Below, piece after piece: positions 8,369 to 17,355 of a stretch of 64,000 nt of DNA. The notes under the pieces were generated by a model, which made no database searches, was not told the origin of the DNA, and worked only from the letters and a program-made list of their open reading frames with translations. Each line of letters starts with the position of its first letter. Positions within the stretch are counted from its first letter, which is position 1. A program made the position numbers and the translations under genes. This DNA comes from Flavipsychrobacter sp. Its GTDB lineage: Bacteria; Bacteroidota; Bacteroidia; Chitinophagales; Chitinophagaceae. Location: the NCBI GenBank assembly GCA_041392855.1, contig JAWKLD010000003.1:86321-150320 (forward strand). The letters are read 5' to 3'.

Positions 8369-9826
8369 ATGAAAAAATTATTTTTATTGGGCATACTAGC
8401 CTGTTCTTTAATTGCTCCAGAATTGATTGCGCAAACAGTCAATGGCTCTGGAACACCTAGTTATCATTCTAAATGGACAGGTTCCTCAACAACTACTAGC
8501 ACATTGTCAAACGCAATTTTATGGGATGACGGCACTACCGTTTATTTAGGCCCTACACCCTCGCCATGGTTTGGAGGTCCAACACCTTGGAATTTTATGT
8601 ATATACAAGGCACAGCAACAAATGCTGGAGGAAGGAGTGTAGGTATTAATGCTGAATTATTTGATGTTTCGCCAAGTGGAACAGCTCAAGGTATTGTAAT
8701 GAATGTCCAAAATAATAGAACGAATATTGGTTTTAACTCCTATGCAGCAAACGGAGTTAGCTCGATAGCAGGATTATTTGCTGCCTCTGCTTCAACAGAA
8801 CAACAATCGAATACTGTAGATGGTATACGATCAACTTCAACAGGTAATAACAATACAACACATGCTTATGGCGGCGACTTTACAGCAACAAATGGGATTG
8901 CTAATTCTGCTGTCAGAGCTACAGCGCAAGCTACAAATTATACATTGTACAATACTGGTGTAGAAGCATTTGCAACATCAAACGGTTTTAATGCTAGATC
9001 CTTTGGCATACATGCTTCTATTACAAATTCTTCACAAGGAACTGCAACATCTACTAGCACAACAGGAAGTTTTGCTGGTTTTTTTGAAGCTAGCGGAGCC
9101 CCAAATGCAGCTGGATATTTTAACGGTAATGTTTGGTATACAGGAGCATTGAATTCTACTTCTGACAAGAAATTTAAAGAGAACATCAAACCTATTGAAA
9201 ATGCAATAGATATAATTACAAAATTACAATCTAAGACATACACATTTAAAAGCGATTTTAAAACATTTAATTTCGATGAAGGAAATCAGTTTGGCTTTAT
9301 TGCACAAGATGTAGAAAAAGTGTTGCCAGAGCTAGTTAATAAAGCTACAAATCCTGCTAGGTATGATGTAAATGGTATCAAAACAGCCGAAGAAGTAGAA
9401 TTTAAAGCTGTAGAATATGTGCAGCTTATACCTATTCTTACTGCTGGCATTCAAGAACAGCAAGCAATTATTAAATCACAAAATGAGAGAATTGAAACTT
9501 TAGAAGATCGGTTAAGAAAAATTGAAGCTGGCACTACTGGTATAAATACCAATGGTAATCTATTAGATGGAGCTGAGTTGTTTCAAAATGTCCCTAATCC
9601 TTTCAAAGGTTATACTTCAATAAGCTATCGTCTGCCTGGAAACACCACAGAAGCAAAAATCATGATATTTGATATGAATGGCAGTAAAATAAAACAAGTT
9701 CAACTAGAAGGACAAGGCCAAGGAAAGGTTGATATTAATGCTACTGAATTATCAGCTGGCATGTATTTATATAGCCTAATGATTAATGGTGCGGAAGTAA
9801 TTACGAAGCGTATGGTTGTTGAATAA
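8369..9826 (+). CDS. T9SS-exported protein with S74 (endosialidase-type chaperone) domain
   Basis: 485 residues. Signal peptide (cut near LIAQ-TV); a Ser/Thr/Asn/Ala-rich low-complexity passenger to about residue 260; an intramolecular-chaperone S74 domain (STSDKKFKENIKPIENA near 268-284, then QFGFIAQDVEKVLPELV near 308-324); a short coiled coil (IIKSQNERIETLEDRLRKI); and a type A sorting domain from about 400 (LFQNVPNPFKGYTSISYRLP). S74 domains trimerise phage tail fibres and related fibrous proteins and may cleave themselves off. Here the domain is followed by a sorting signal, so any self-cleavage would separate passenger from anchor. A surface fibre is the best guess. Confidence 0.85.
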   Translation: MKKLFLLGILACSLIAPELIAQTVNGSGTPSYHSKWTGSSTTTSTLSNAILWDDGTTVYLGPTPSPWFGGPTPWNFMYIQGTATNAGGRSVGINAELFDVSPSGTAQGIVMNVQNNRTNIGFNSYAANGVSSIAGLFAASASTEQQSNTVDGIRSTSTGNNNTTHAYGGDFTATNGIANSAVRATAQATNYTLYNTGVEAFATSNGFNARSFGIHASITNSSQGTATSTSTTGSFAGFFEASGAPNAAGYFNGNVWYTGALNSTSDKKFKENIKPIENAIDIITKLQSKTYTFKSDFKTFNFDEGNQFGFIAQDVEKVLPELVNKATNPARYDVNGIKTAEEVEFKAVEYVQLIPILTAGIQEQQAIIKSQNERIETLEDRLRKIEAGTTGINTNGNLLDGAELFQNVPNPFKGYTSISYRLPGNTTEAKIMIFDMNGSKIKQVQLEGQGQGKVDINATELSAGMYLYSLMINGAEVITKRMVVE

Positions 9827-9867
9827 TATAGATATTTTCAAATTTTAATAAACCTTTACTGTTAACA

Positions 9868-9900
9868 ATTGGTGCTCATTTTTTGAGCACCAATATTTTT
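9868..9900 (+). terminator. Strong terminator, overlapping the promoter of the next gene
   Basis: ATTGGTGCTCA (9868-9878), loop of five T, TGAGCACCAAT (9884-9894), then ATTTTT. The 11-bp stem is perfect. TTTG at 9882-9885 inside it may be the upstream element of the kinase promoter. Confidence 0.85.
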
Positions 9901-9914
9901 ATTTGCTATTTTTA
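9882..9914 (+). promoter_or_regulatory. Candidate promoter of the sensor kinase, giving a near-leaderless mRNA
   Basis: TTTG (9882-9885), 21-bp spacer, TATTTTTA (9907-9914; consensus TAnnTTTG with one mismatch). The GTG start at 9919 is only 4 bases after the box. Confidence 0.4.
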
Positions 9915-9918
9915 GAAA

Positions 9919-12900
9919 GTGCTACCGAAAATACGCCTTACACTATTAGTTATTGTTTTATCCTACTCTCATGTCTTAGCACTTCAAAGTGACTATGATT
10001 TATTTACTACAAGAGAAGGTTTACCACACAATAATATACTATCAGTCATTCAGGACACTGATGGATTTATATGGCTAGGCACATACAATGGACTCTGTAT
10101 GTATGACGGTCAAGAATTCAGGCACTACCCTGAAATTTATACAAAAAAAAACAATAGTTGGGAAAATGTAATTAACACCCTGTTCGAAGACAGCGAGCAT
10201 AATATTTGGGTAGGTAGTTGGGATGGTTCTATCAATTGCTATGTAAGAAGAAATCAAAAATTCATAAGATACAAGTCATCTATACAAAATTCCAAAGCAA
10301 ACTGCATATATCAAGACAGCAATAAGCATATATGGATAGGATATAGTAATGGCAGTATTGGTTTAGTACAAAATGACAGTATTCATATTAAATCAATATG
10401 TGATAAAAACATATGGAACATTAAAGAGGTGGGCACTAATCGTCTTTTCTTGGTTACTGAGGAACGACTCTATAAGTATAATACTATCAATAAAAAATTA
10501 ACAACTGTACCTATTTATAAAAACATGATAACATTTGACTCCAAATCAAATGAAAATAGTTTTCTTATACTAAACGACAAAGGAGTAACAAATATTAATA
10601 TAGAAGAAACAATTAGTGAAAATCATATTCCACATATTCTAAATAATAAAAGTACAGCATACATGAAAATCGCACTAGCTAATAGTTCTGATTTTTATGT
10701 TACAGACGGATATAATATATATAAATACACAAAAGACTTAGAGTTATTAGATAGCTTTTATGTGAGTGATAATATATCCTATTATAAAGGCACAATTGTA
10801 AACCAGTTTATTGAAGATCGTTCCGGAATATTCTGGTTGGCTACTACTACGGGACTCTTGAAAATAGATAAACACAAAAAACAGTTCTCTATTTACAATA
10901 ATAACAGTAGCATTACTACACTAACCCACAACTATATCAGAACATTGTTTATTGATAAAAAAAACAATTTATGGGTTGGATTTCGTTATGGGAAAATAAA
11001 TAAACTTACCTACAACAAAAAAAAGAAGCATTATGTACTTTCTAATGTTTACTCTATAAACACACCATATAAAAATCTCACAAATGCGTATACAGTAAAT
11101 ACCATATTACAAACAAAAGAAGGAATAGTCTTATATGGTGGAGAGCAGGGTGTACTCTATTTATCTAAAAATGGCGTTTTTGAGTACTTGCTACCTAAAC
11201 AATATCACGATGTGGTAGTACAAGTTTGGTCGTTATTTGAAGACCAGAATGGTAATATATGGATAGGAACTAAAGGTAAAGGGTTATACATATACAATAA
11301 ACATGATAAAAGCTTATACAATTATCAACATGAATATTCACAACATACTTCATTAAGCCATAATGATGTTTGGAAAATATATAAAGACAAAAAAGATAGA
11401 GTATGGATAGGCACAAAGAATGGACTTGATTATATTAATGACATAGAAAATATTTCACAACTAAAATTTTCACACCATACTATTAGTGGACATAACATAT
11501 CTAATGCGTGGAGTATCGTACAAGACAATAATAATAACATCTGGATTGGCACAACCGAGTCTGGATTATATAAAATTTCTGCCAATCTAGTAGAAACCTC
11601 TCATATAGAATCATTAATAGGGCAAGCAATATCAGGATTAGTTGTAGATGCAAATAATACATTGTGGATAAGCACAATAAATGGAATGTATAAGCATGCT
11701 TCTGGAGAAGACATTATTTTTTTTGATGAAAGCGAAGGGTTAGTCAGTTCTGATTTTAACTTTAACGCAGCAGCCTTTAATGGCAATCAAGTATTCTTTG
11801 GTACAAAATTGGGAATAATCACTTTCAACCCTAACAGTATAACACAAAGAAAAGTGGCAAATTATCCCGTTATCGTATCAAACCTATATGCATCAGGAAA
11901 AAACATAATCAGAAAATTATATGATAATAATATTCTCGATTTAACATGGAAGGAAAATGATATTATTATTGATTTATCCTTACTTGATTACACCAAACAA
12001 AATATACAATTCAGATACAAACTAATAGGCAATAATAACAACTGGTCATACCTAGGAAAAAATCAAAACAGAGTAACATATACTAATATTCCGCCAGGGA
12101 AATATCAATTTGTCACACAAGCTAGTCACAACAAAGAACAATGGCACCATGAAACGGTTTTCAATATTATTATACATCCCGCATTTTGGCAGACATGGTG
12201 GTTTAAAACATTTACTCTATTACTAATAGTTATTTTAACTGCACTTATTGTACGTAAATGGTTTTTAAATTTATTGAGGAAAGAAAAAGAGACAATAGAA
12301 CTTGAAAAAAAAATGGCTTTATTAGAATTAGATGCTTTGAGGTCACAAATGAATCCTCACTTCATTTTTAATACTATAAATTCGATTCAAGGATATATTA
12401 TAGAACACGATGAAATAGAAACGAATAAATACTTAACAAGTTTTGCCCGTTTAATGCGTTTATTTCTAGAGTCTTCAAAAAAAAGATTTATTCTTCTAAA
12501 AGATGAGATTGATCTTATTAAACTTTACGTTACTCTAGAGCAATTACGATTTGATGATAAATTTGATTTTGAAATTATTGTTGGGAAAGACATAGAAGTT
12601 ACAAGGTGCTATATACCTTCATTGCTTCTTCATCCTATAATTGAGAATGCCATTAAGCATGGACTAATACACAAAAAAACAAAAGGTAGACTACTATTAA
12701 AAATCACAAAAAAAGATACTCTTATAAAAATACTAATTGATGATGATGGTATAGGTCGTAAACAATCTGCATTTATTAATTTAAAACGAACTCCTACTCA
12801 TAAATCACGAGGAATGGAGATGATTTTTGACAGAATAAAAACATTTAACTTTATTGAAGAACAAAAAATAAAAATTGAGATAATTGATAAAGAATATCCT

Positions 12901-12966
12901 AATGTTGGTACAACTATAATATTATATATCCCTGTTGACCAAAATAAAACATATCACCATGATTAA
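9919..12966 (+). CDS. Propeller-type sensor histidine kinase (LytS-like catalytic part)
   Basis: 1015 residues with a GTG start; an in-frame TAG at 9913-9915 rules out a longer form. Order: signal peptide (cut near SHVLA-LQ); two seven-bladed-type propellers made of repeats with WxGT/WIG signatures (FIWLGTYNGL, IWIGTKGKGLYIYN) to about 660; a Y_Y_Y domain near 690-755; one membrane helix near 758-780; then a LytS-type kinase with MNPHFIFN (phospho-acceptor His814), N box IIENAIKHG and G box DDGIGRKQ. It lacks the receiver and AraC domain of hybrid two-component proteins. The gene overlaps the LytTR regulator by 8 bases. Propeller kinases of this type often sense extracellular breakdown products; the ligand here is unknown. 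Confidence 0.88.
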   Translation: MLPKIRLTLLVIVLSYSHVLALQSDYDLFTTREGLPHNNILSVIQDTDGFIWLGTYNGLCMYDGQEFRHYPEIYTKKNNSWENVINTLFEDSEHNIWVGSWDGSINCYVRRNQKFIRYKSSIQNSKANCIYQDSNKHIWIGYSNGSIGLVQNDSIHIKSICDKNIWNIKEVGTNRLFLVTEERLYKYNTINKKLTTVPIYKNMITFDSKSNENSFLILNDKGVTNINIEETISENHIPHILNNKSTAYMKIALANSSDFYVTDGYNIYKYTKDLELLDSFYVSDNISYYKGTIVNQFIEDRSGIFWLATTTGLLKIDKHKKQFSIYNNNSSITTLTHNYIRTLFIDKKNNLWVGFRYGKINKLTYNKKKKHYVLSNVYSINTPYKNLTNAYTVNTILQTKEGIVLYGGEQGVLYLSKNGVFEYLLPKQYHDVVVQVWSLFEDQNGNIWIGTKGKGLYIYNKHDKSLYNYQHEYSQHTSLSHNDVWKIYKDKKDRVWIGTKNGLDYINDIENISQLKFSHHTISGHNISNAWSIVQDNNNNIWIGTTESGLYKISANLVETSHIESLIGQAISGLVVDANNTLWISTINGMYKHASGEDIIFFDESEGLVSSDFNFNAAAFNGNQVFFGTKLGIITFNPNSITQRKVANYPVIVSNLYASGKNIIRKLYDNNILDLTWKENDIIIDLSLLDYTKQNIQFRYKLIGNNNNWSYLGKNQNRVTYTNIPPGKYQFVTQASHNKEQWHHETVFNIIIHPAFWQTWWFKTFTLLLIVILTALIVRKWFLNLLRKEKETIELEKKMALLELDALRSQMNPHFIFNTINSIQGYIIEHDEIETNKYLTSFARLMRLFLESSKKRFILLKDEIDLIKLYVTLEQLRFDDKFDFEIIVGKDIEVTRCYIPSLLLHPIIENAIKHGLIHKKTKGRLLLKITKKDTLIKILIDDDGIGRKQSAFINLKRTPTHKSRGMEMIFDRIKTFNFIEEQKIKIEIIDKEYPNVGTTIILYIPVDQNKTYHHD

Positions 12967-13696
12967 AACAGTAATTGTAGATGACGAACCTAAAAGTCGT
13001 AAAACCTTAAAAACTCTATTAAGTAGACATACTAATAATATTGATGTTTTATCCGAAGCCAATAATGTTGCTAATGGCATAGCCATTATCAATAAATTGA
13101 AACCACAATTAGTTTTTTTAGATATATCAATGCCAGATGGCAACGGTTTTGATTTACTAGAGAACTGCTCACATAGTTTTGAAATAATTTTCACAACAGC
13201 ATATACAGAATATGTTATCTCTGCTTTAAGAGCTAAAGCAGCTGATTATCTTTTAAAACCCATAAATATAGACGAACTGCAAAAAGCAGTAAAGGTAGTT
13301 GAAGAAAATATTATTGATAGAGAAAAAATTACAACAAAATATACCTTATTACAAAGAGACTTAAAAACCCAAACAAATAAAATAGCCATAGCAACAGTAA
13401 ATGGTCATGAGTTCATTGATAAAGAAAACATTCTTTTCCTAGAAGCTAAAGGTTCATACACTCAGATAATGTGTATAGACGAAAGAAAAATTATAAGTTC
13501 AAAAAGTTTAAAACAATTTGAAGAAGCTTTATCTAGCAATCTTTTTTTTAGAACTCACAACTCATACATAGTCAATTTATCTCACGTAAAATATTTTAAC
13601 CAGGGAGATGGCTTTTATATTAAAATGAGTAACAACTCTTGCATTGCTCTTGCAAGAAGAAAAAGAAAAGATTTCCTTGCTTTATTTTCTATCTAA
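12959..13696 (+). CDS. LytTR-family response regulator
   Basis: 245 residues from the ATG at 12959 (the frame also opens at 12935, inside the kinase). The receiver domain has the acidic pair DDE at 8-10, the phosphorylated Asp55 (VFLDISMPDGNGFDLL) and a Lys near 105 (LKPIN). A linker helix leads to a LytTR DNA-binding domain from about 140 (IATVNGHEFIDKENILFLEA, then FFRTHNSYIVNL). LytTR proteins bind direct repeats about two helical turns apart. The 8-base overlap with the kinase makes it the obvious partner. Confidence 0.9.
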   Translation: MIKTVIVDDEPKSRKTLKTLLSRHTNNIDVLSEANNVANGIAIINKLKPQLVFLDISMPDGNGFDLLENCSHSFEIIFTTAYTEYVISALRAKAADYLLKPINIDELQKAVKVVEENIIDREKITTKYTLLQRDLKTQTNKIAIATVNGHEFIDKENILFLEAKGSYTQIMCIDERKIISSKSLKQFEEALSSNLFFRTHNSYIVNLSHVKYFNQGDGFYIKMSNNSCIALARRKRKDFLALFSI

Positions 13697-13830
13697 TATC
13701 TTCTCATCTTATTAGCATGTACTGTGGTCTAATAAAACCAATTATATGCAATGCTATTCGTAAAGTTTCTGCTCACTAAAACATTAACTTTCAACAAGTT
13801 GAAACCTTATTCTCTAATATGAAAAAAGGT

Positions 13831-13862
13831 AAGCCCCCCCCCTCTTGGAGGCTTGTTTATTT
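13831..13862 (+). terminator. Imperfect terminator with a run of nine C
   Basis: AAGCC at 13831-13835 pairs with GGCTT near 13850-13854; the 5' arm contains C9 (13834-13842). GTTTATTTAT follows. It resembles the terminator at 8117. Confidence 0.5.
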
Positions 13863-13924
13863 ATATCATCTAGACAACATTTTACATATGCTATCAAAAT
13901 ATGGTTAGTCATTAGTAGATATAC

Positions 13925-13957
13925 AAAAAAGCCATTACAAATAGTAATGGCCTTTTT
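13925..13957. terminator. Bidirectional terminator
   Basis: GCCATTAC (13931-13938), loop AAATA, GTAATGGC (13944-13951), A run before and T run after. It closes the LytTR gene on the plus strand and purE on the minus strand. Confidence 0.85.
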
Positions 13958-13962
13958 ATTGT

Positions 13963-14436
13963 TTAAAGCGTTTCGTTTTGCTTTTTAACTTTCTCAAGAT
14001 TATCCTTTTTGAGTTGCTTTAGTTTCTGCTTCAACTCATCATTCTCAACCGATAATATTTTAGCAGCTAGTATACCTGCATTATGAGCACCGTTTACTGC
14101 AACAGTTGCCACAGGTATATCATTTGGCATCTGCGCGATGGATAAAAGTGAATCCCACCCATCTAATGAATTACTAGACTTAATAGGCACACCTATTACA
14201 GGCACTGTAGCTATAGCTGCTACCATACCTGGTAAATGCGCAGCACCACCTGCTCCTGCAATTATTACTTTTATACCTTTTTCTTCAGCAGTACTTGCAT
14301 AGTCAAACATCAACTCAGGGCTACGGTGAGCCGACACTACCTGAAAATCGTAGGCTATACCAAATTTCTTTAGCACGTCTACTGCTTTTTGCATTATTGG
14401 AGCATCCGAACTGCTACCCATTATTACAGCTACCAT
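13963..14436 (-). CDS. purE: N5-carboxyaminoimidazole ribonucleotide mutase
   Basis: 157 residues. Moves the carboxyl group from N5 to C4 of CAIR in de novo purine synthesis, using the product of PurK. Class I PurE signatures: MGSSSDAPIM at 6-15, SAHRSPELMFDYA near 35-47, AGAGGAAHLPGM near 60-71 and PVIGVPI near 78-84. The C-terminal tail is Lys-rich and a little longer than usual. It follows purK with only 2 bases between, so the pair is an operon. Confidence 0.95.
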   Translation of the reverse strand: MVAVIMGSSSDAPIMQKAVDVLKKFGIAYDFQVVSAHRSPELMFDYASTAEEKGIKVIIAGAGGAAHLPGMVAAIATVPVIGVPIKSSNSLDGWDSLLSIAQMPNDIPVATVAVNGAHNAGILAAKILSVENDELKQKLKQLKKDNLEKVKKQNETL

Positions 14437-14438
14437 AA

Positions 14439-15569
14439 TTATTTTGTTTTAATCATTTTTCTAATTGTTTCTGCCTTAAGCATCGCCGCATCAATATCTT
14501 CATCTGTCACTACTATATGCCCCATCTTTCTTCCTTCTTTACTTGGCTTTTTACCATACCAATGCAAGTGCACTCGCTCCATTCCTAGAAGGTTATTTAA
14601 AGACTCATAAACCTTTTCTCTATCCTTCTCGTTAGGCTCCAGAATGTTTACCAGCACCGACTTCATATTCAATGTTGTGCTACCCAATGGTGAACCTGTT
14701 ATAGCTCTTAATAGTTGTTCGTATTGCGATGTTGTTGCAGCCTCTATAGTATGGTGCCCACTATTATGAGGTCTTGGAGCCAACTCATTTACCAATAAAG
14801 CACCATCTTTTGAAACAAACATCTCTACTGCCAATACACCAACAAGTTCTATTGCCTTAGCTACTTGTGTTGCCAGCTCTTGAGTTTTATTGTAAAGTTC
14901 CTCAGGTATAGATGCCGGTGCCAGTTGATAATCCAAAAGGTACTTCTCTGGGTCAAACACCATCATAACCGGGTCGAAACAAACGATGTTTCCTTGCTCG
15001 TTCCGCGCTACTATTACTGATATCTCATGTTTTATATCTACACACTCTTCTAGTACCGATGGTTGAACAAATGCTTCTGCAACATCCTGCTCACTCCTCA
15101 ACATCATAACACCGTTGCCATCATAGCCATCCCTTCTTTTTTTAAGGCATAGCGGCAAAGCTGCTATATGTTCTTTTATTTCTTCAAGCCCCTCTACAGA
15201 CCATCCTTTGGCTACAGGGATATTATGGTCTTGCAAAAACGTCTTTTGATGATACTTGTCTTGTATAATTTCAATAGTGTTGGGCGATGGAAAAATTTTT
15301 ACACCTTCTTTTTCTAAAGCTTTCAATGCGGCCACATTTACAGCTTCCATTTCTATAGTGATAATATCCAGCCCCTTACCAAAATTGTAAACATCATCGT
15401 AGTTAAGCGTATCACCTATAGTAAAGTTGGCAGTATACTTGGCACTGTTCACCTCTTTACTCTTGTCTAAAACAGCTATATCTACACCAAAATCAATTGC
15501 TGATTTAAGCAACATTGCCCCTAGCTGACCACCACCTAATATGCCTATCTTTTTGTTACTGGCTATCAT
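14439..15569 (-). CDS. purK: 5-(carboxyamino)imidazole ribonucleotide synthase
   Basis: 376 residues, normal length. ATP-grasp enzyme that carboxylates aminoimidazole ribonucleotide with bicarbonate. Seen: N-terminal Rossmann-like GILGGGQLGAMLLKSA at 8-23, the lid and ATP-binding part (LKKRRDGYDGNGVM), and NELAPRPHNSGHHTIEA, the conserved catalytic loop. First gene of purK-purE; no purine riboswitch was found in the 217 bases upstream. Confidence 0.95.
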   Translation of the reverse strand: MIASNKKIGILGGGQLGAMLLKSAIDFGVDIAVLDKSKEVNSAKYTANFTIGDTLNYDDVYNFGKGLDIITIEMEAVNVAALKALEKEGVKIFPSPNTIEIIQDKYHQKTFLQDHNIPVAKGWSVEGLEEIKEHIAALPLCLKKRRDGYDGNGVMMLRSEQDVAEAFVQPSVLEECVDIKHEISVIVARNEQGNIVCFDPVMMVFDPEKYLLDYQLAPASIPEELYNKTQELATQVAKAIELVGVLAVEMFVSKDGALLVNELAPRPHNSGHHTIEAATTSQYEQLLRAITGSPLGSTTLNMKSVLVNILEPNEKDREKVYESLNNLLGMERVHLHWYGKKPSKEGRKMGHIVVTDEDIDAAMLKAETIRKMIKTK

Positions 15570-15786
15570 GAACTTTTACAATTTTAGCTGCAAAGATATA
15601 CTTACAAGACGAAATGCTGGTAACACCACTAGCTATATATGATTTAATTTTATTTATATGCAAAATAAATGGTCAACAATTGCGCTACAACTTCTCTATT
15701 GTAGTTGCATAAAAGTAATTGCAGAAGTTGGTTTTCTCTTATATGTATATAGTCAGCATTTGGAATCATTTTCTTAATCTTGCCTT

Positions 15787-16641
15787 ATGATTCATGTGTT
15801 AGAAGACAGTTTGACCAAAGGTTATATCAGCCTTACCATCAATGAACCTGAAATAAAACGCCCCAATAGCAATAGTCTACTAACTATAATGTGGAATAAA
15901 GGCAAAGAGCAAACCATATATATCGATGATGTAGCTTATCAACTACCTCATAATGCTATCCTCCCTTTAGTATCCGAGCAAGAATATATACTAACAGATA
16001 CATCTGCTTTAACCACCTGGCAGTTCAATAGGGAGTTTTACTGCATCATTGACCACGATAAGGAAGTAAGCTGTTCCGGTTTCTTATTTTATAGTGCAGG
16101 CGATATTCGCATGCTGCTACCCAACGATATAGAGACAAGGAAACTAGGGCTTCTGGTGGAAGTATTTGAAGATGAATATGAAACCAGAGACAATATACAA
16201 GCCGAGATGTTACGCATGTTGCTCAAAAGACTTATCATAAAGCTTACCCGCATTGCTAAAGAACAGTATTTACATGCGTCAACACTATCTAGCAACGAGT
16301 TGGATATTGTAAGACAATACAATCTTCTTGTCGAGAAAAACTTCAGGCAATACCATAAAGTAAAGGACTATGCAGAGATGCTGTATAAGTCACCTAAAAC
16401 ATTAGCCAACTTATTTACCCAATATAATAGCAGAACACCATTGCAAATAATACATGATAGAATAATACTGGAAGCCAAAAGATTACTTCATTATACAGAC
16501 AAGACTGCCAAAGAAATAGCCTATGACCTAGGCTTTGAGGAAGCACCTCATTTTAGCCGCTTGTTCAAGAAAGAAACAGGCTGCTCTCCTACCGACTATA
16601 AGCAGTCTCAACACAATTTTGGTATTATAGGGAAGAATTGA
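15787..16641 (+). CDS. AraC-family transcriptional regulator
   Basis: 284 residues. The N-terminal ~180 residues are beta-rich and cupin-like; the C-terminal ~100 carry the AraC double helix-turn-helix (DYAEMLYKSPKTLANLF and KTAKEIAYDLGFEEAPHFSR, then LFKKETGCSPTDYK). It ends 99 bases before the AhpD-like gene on the same strand, so that gene is the likely target. The effector is unknown. Confidence 0.85.
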   Translation: MIHVLEDSLTKGYISLTINEPEIKRPNSNSLLTIMWNKGKEQTIYIDDVAYQLPHNAILPLVSEQEYILTDTSALTTWQFNREFYCIIDHDKEVSCSGFLFYSAGDIRMLLPNDIETRKLGLLVEVFEDEYETRDNIQAEMLRMLLKRLIIKLTRIAKEQYLHASTLSSNELDIVRQYNLLVEKNFRQYHKVKDYAEMLYKSPKTLANLFTQYNSRTPLQIIHDRIILEAKRLLHYTDKTAKEIAYDLGFEEAPHFSRLFKKETGCSPTDYKQSQHNFGIIGKN

Positions 16642-16687
16642 TACGTCATCGGGCAATACTGTCATTCTTTGAGGGGTTTTGCCGTCG

Positions 16688-16740
16688 CACCTTTGTGTTA
16701 TCAAATTAATTAAATCGATAACAATAAAAACAAAGACAAA
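16688..16740 (+). promoter_or_regulatory. Candidate minus-7 box and A-rich leader of the AhpD-like gene
   Basis: CACCTTTG at 16688-16695 matches the TTTG half of the Bacteroidota box. A G-poor, A-rich leader of about 40 nt follows to the ATG at 16741. Unlike modules A-C it has no GTTAA array upstream. Confidence 0.4.
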
Positions 16741-17292
16741 ATGACGACGTTCAATGTTCCAACAAAAGCAGACGTAACACCAGAAGCTCAAGCTATTTTT
16801 GATAACCTAGAAAAAGGCCTTGGCATGGTTCCTAACCTATATGCATACATTGGCAACTCTGCTAATGCACTTGGTTCTTATCTTCAATTTTCACAAGCAC
16901 AGGCAAAAGGCACATTTAGCTCTAAAGAAAGAGAAGCTATCTTTTTAGCAGTATCTCAAGAGAATGGTTGTGAATACTGTCAAGCAGCCCATACTTATCT
17001 AGGCAAAGCCAATGGTTTTTCTGAAGAAGAAACAATAGCGATACGTGTAGGTAACCATGGTGATAAGAAAATAGATATTATCACAAGATTAGCAGCAGAT
17101 ATTCAACATACTAAAGGATATCCTTCAAGAGAGTTATTGGAAGATTTCTTTGCCCTCGGCTACTCGCATACAGCACTTGTAGATCTTATAGCCTTAGTGG
17201 CAGATAAGGTTTTCATGAACTACATACACAACATCACAAAAGTACCTGTAGATTTTCCTTCTGCACCAGTATTGGCAACGCAAGAAGTCTAG
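16741..17292 (+). CDS. Carboxymuconolactone decarboxylase/AhpD-like peroxidase
   Basis: 183 residues. The CxxC motif CEYC (Cys77, Cys80) followed by His84 (QENGCEYCQAAH) is the redox centre of AhpD-type alkylhydroperoxidases in the CMD superfamily. It is one helical domain without a second CMD copy. An AraC-type regulator lies directly upstream on the same strand, an arrangement often seen for this family. Role in peroxide or quinone detoxification is inferred. Confidence 0.85.
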   Translation: MTTFNVPTKADVTPEAQAIFDNLEKGLGMVPNLYAYIGNSANALGSYLQFSQAQAKGTFSSKEREAIFLAVSQENGCEYCQAAHTYLGKANGFSEEETIAIRVGNHGDKKIDIITRLAADIQHTKGYPSRELLEDFFALGYSHTALVDLIALVADKVFMNYIHNITKVPVDFPSAPVLATQEV

Positions 17293-17321
17293 TATATATT
17301 TTATGTGGATTTAGTAAACAG

Positions 17322-17355
17322 AGCTATCGGGTGTATGCCCGGTAGCTTATTCTTT
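17322..17355 (+). terminator. Rho-independent terminator
   Basis: AGCTATCGGG (17322-17331), loop TGTATG, CCCGGTAGCT (17338-17347), one T-G wobble, then TATTCTTTTT. Its 3' arm touches the stop codon of the convergent terC-like gene. Confidence 0.75.

Noticed and set aside
15570..15786. Purine riboswitch upstream of purK
   Set aside because: No conserved three-way-junction loops were recognised and the region is plain AT-rich sequence.
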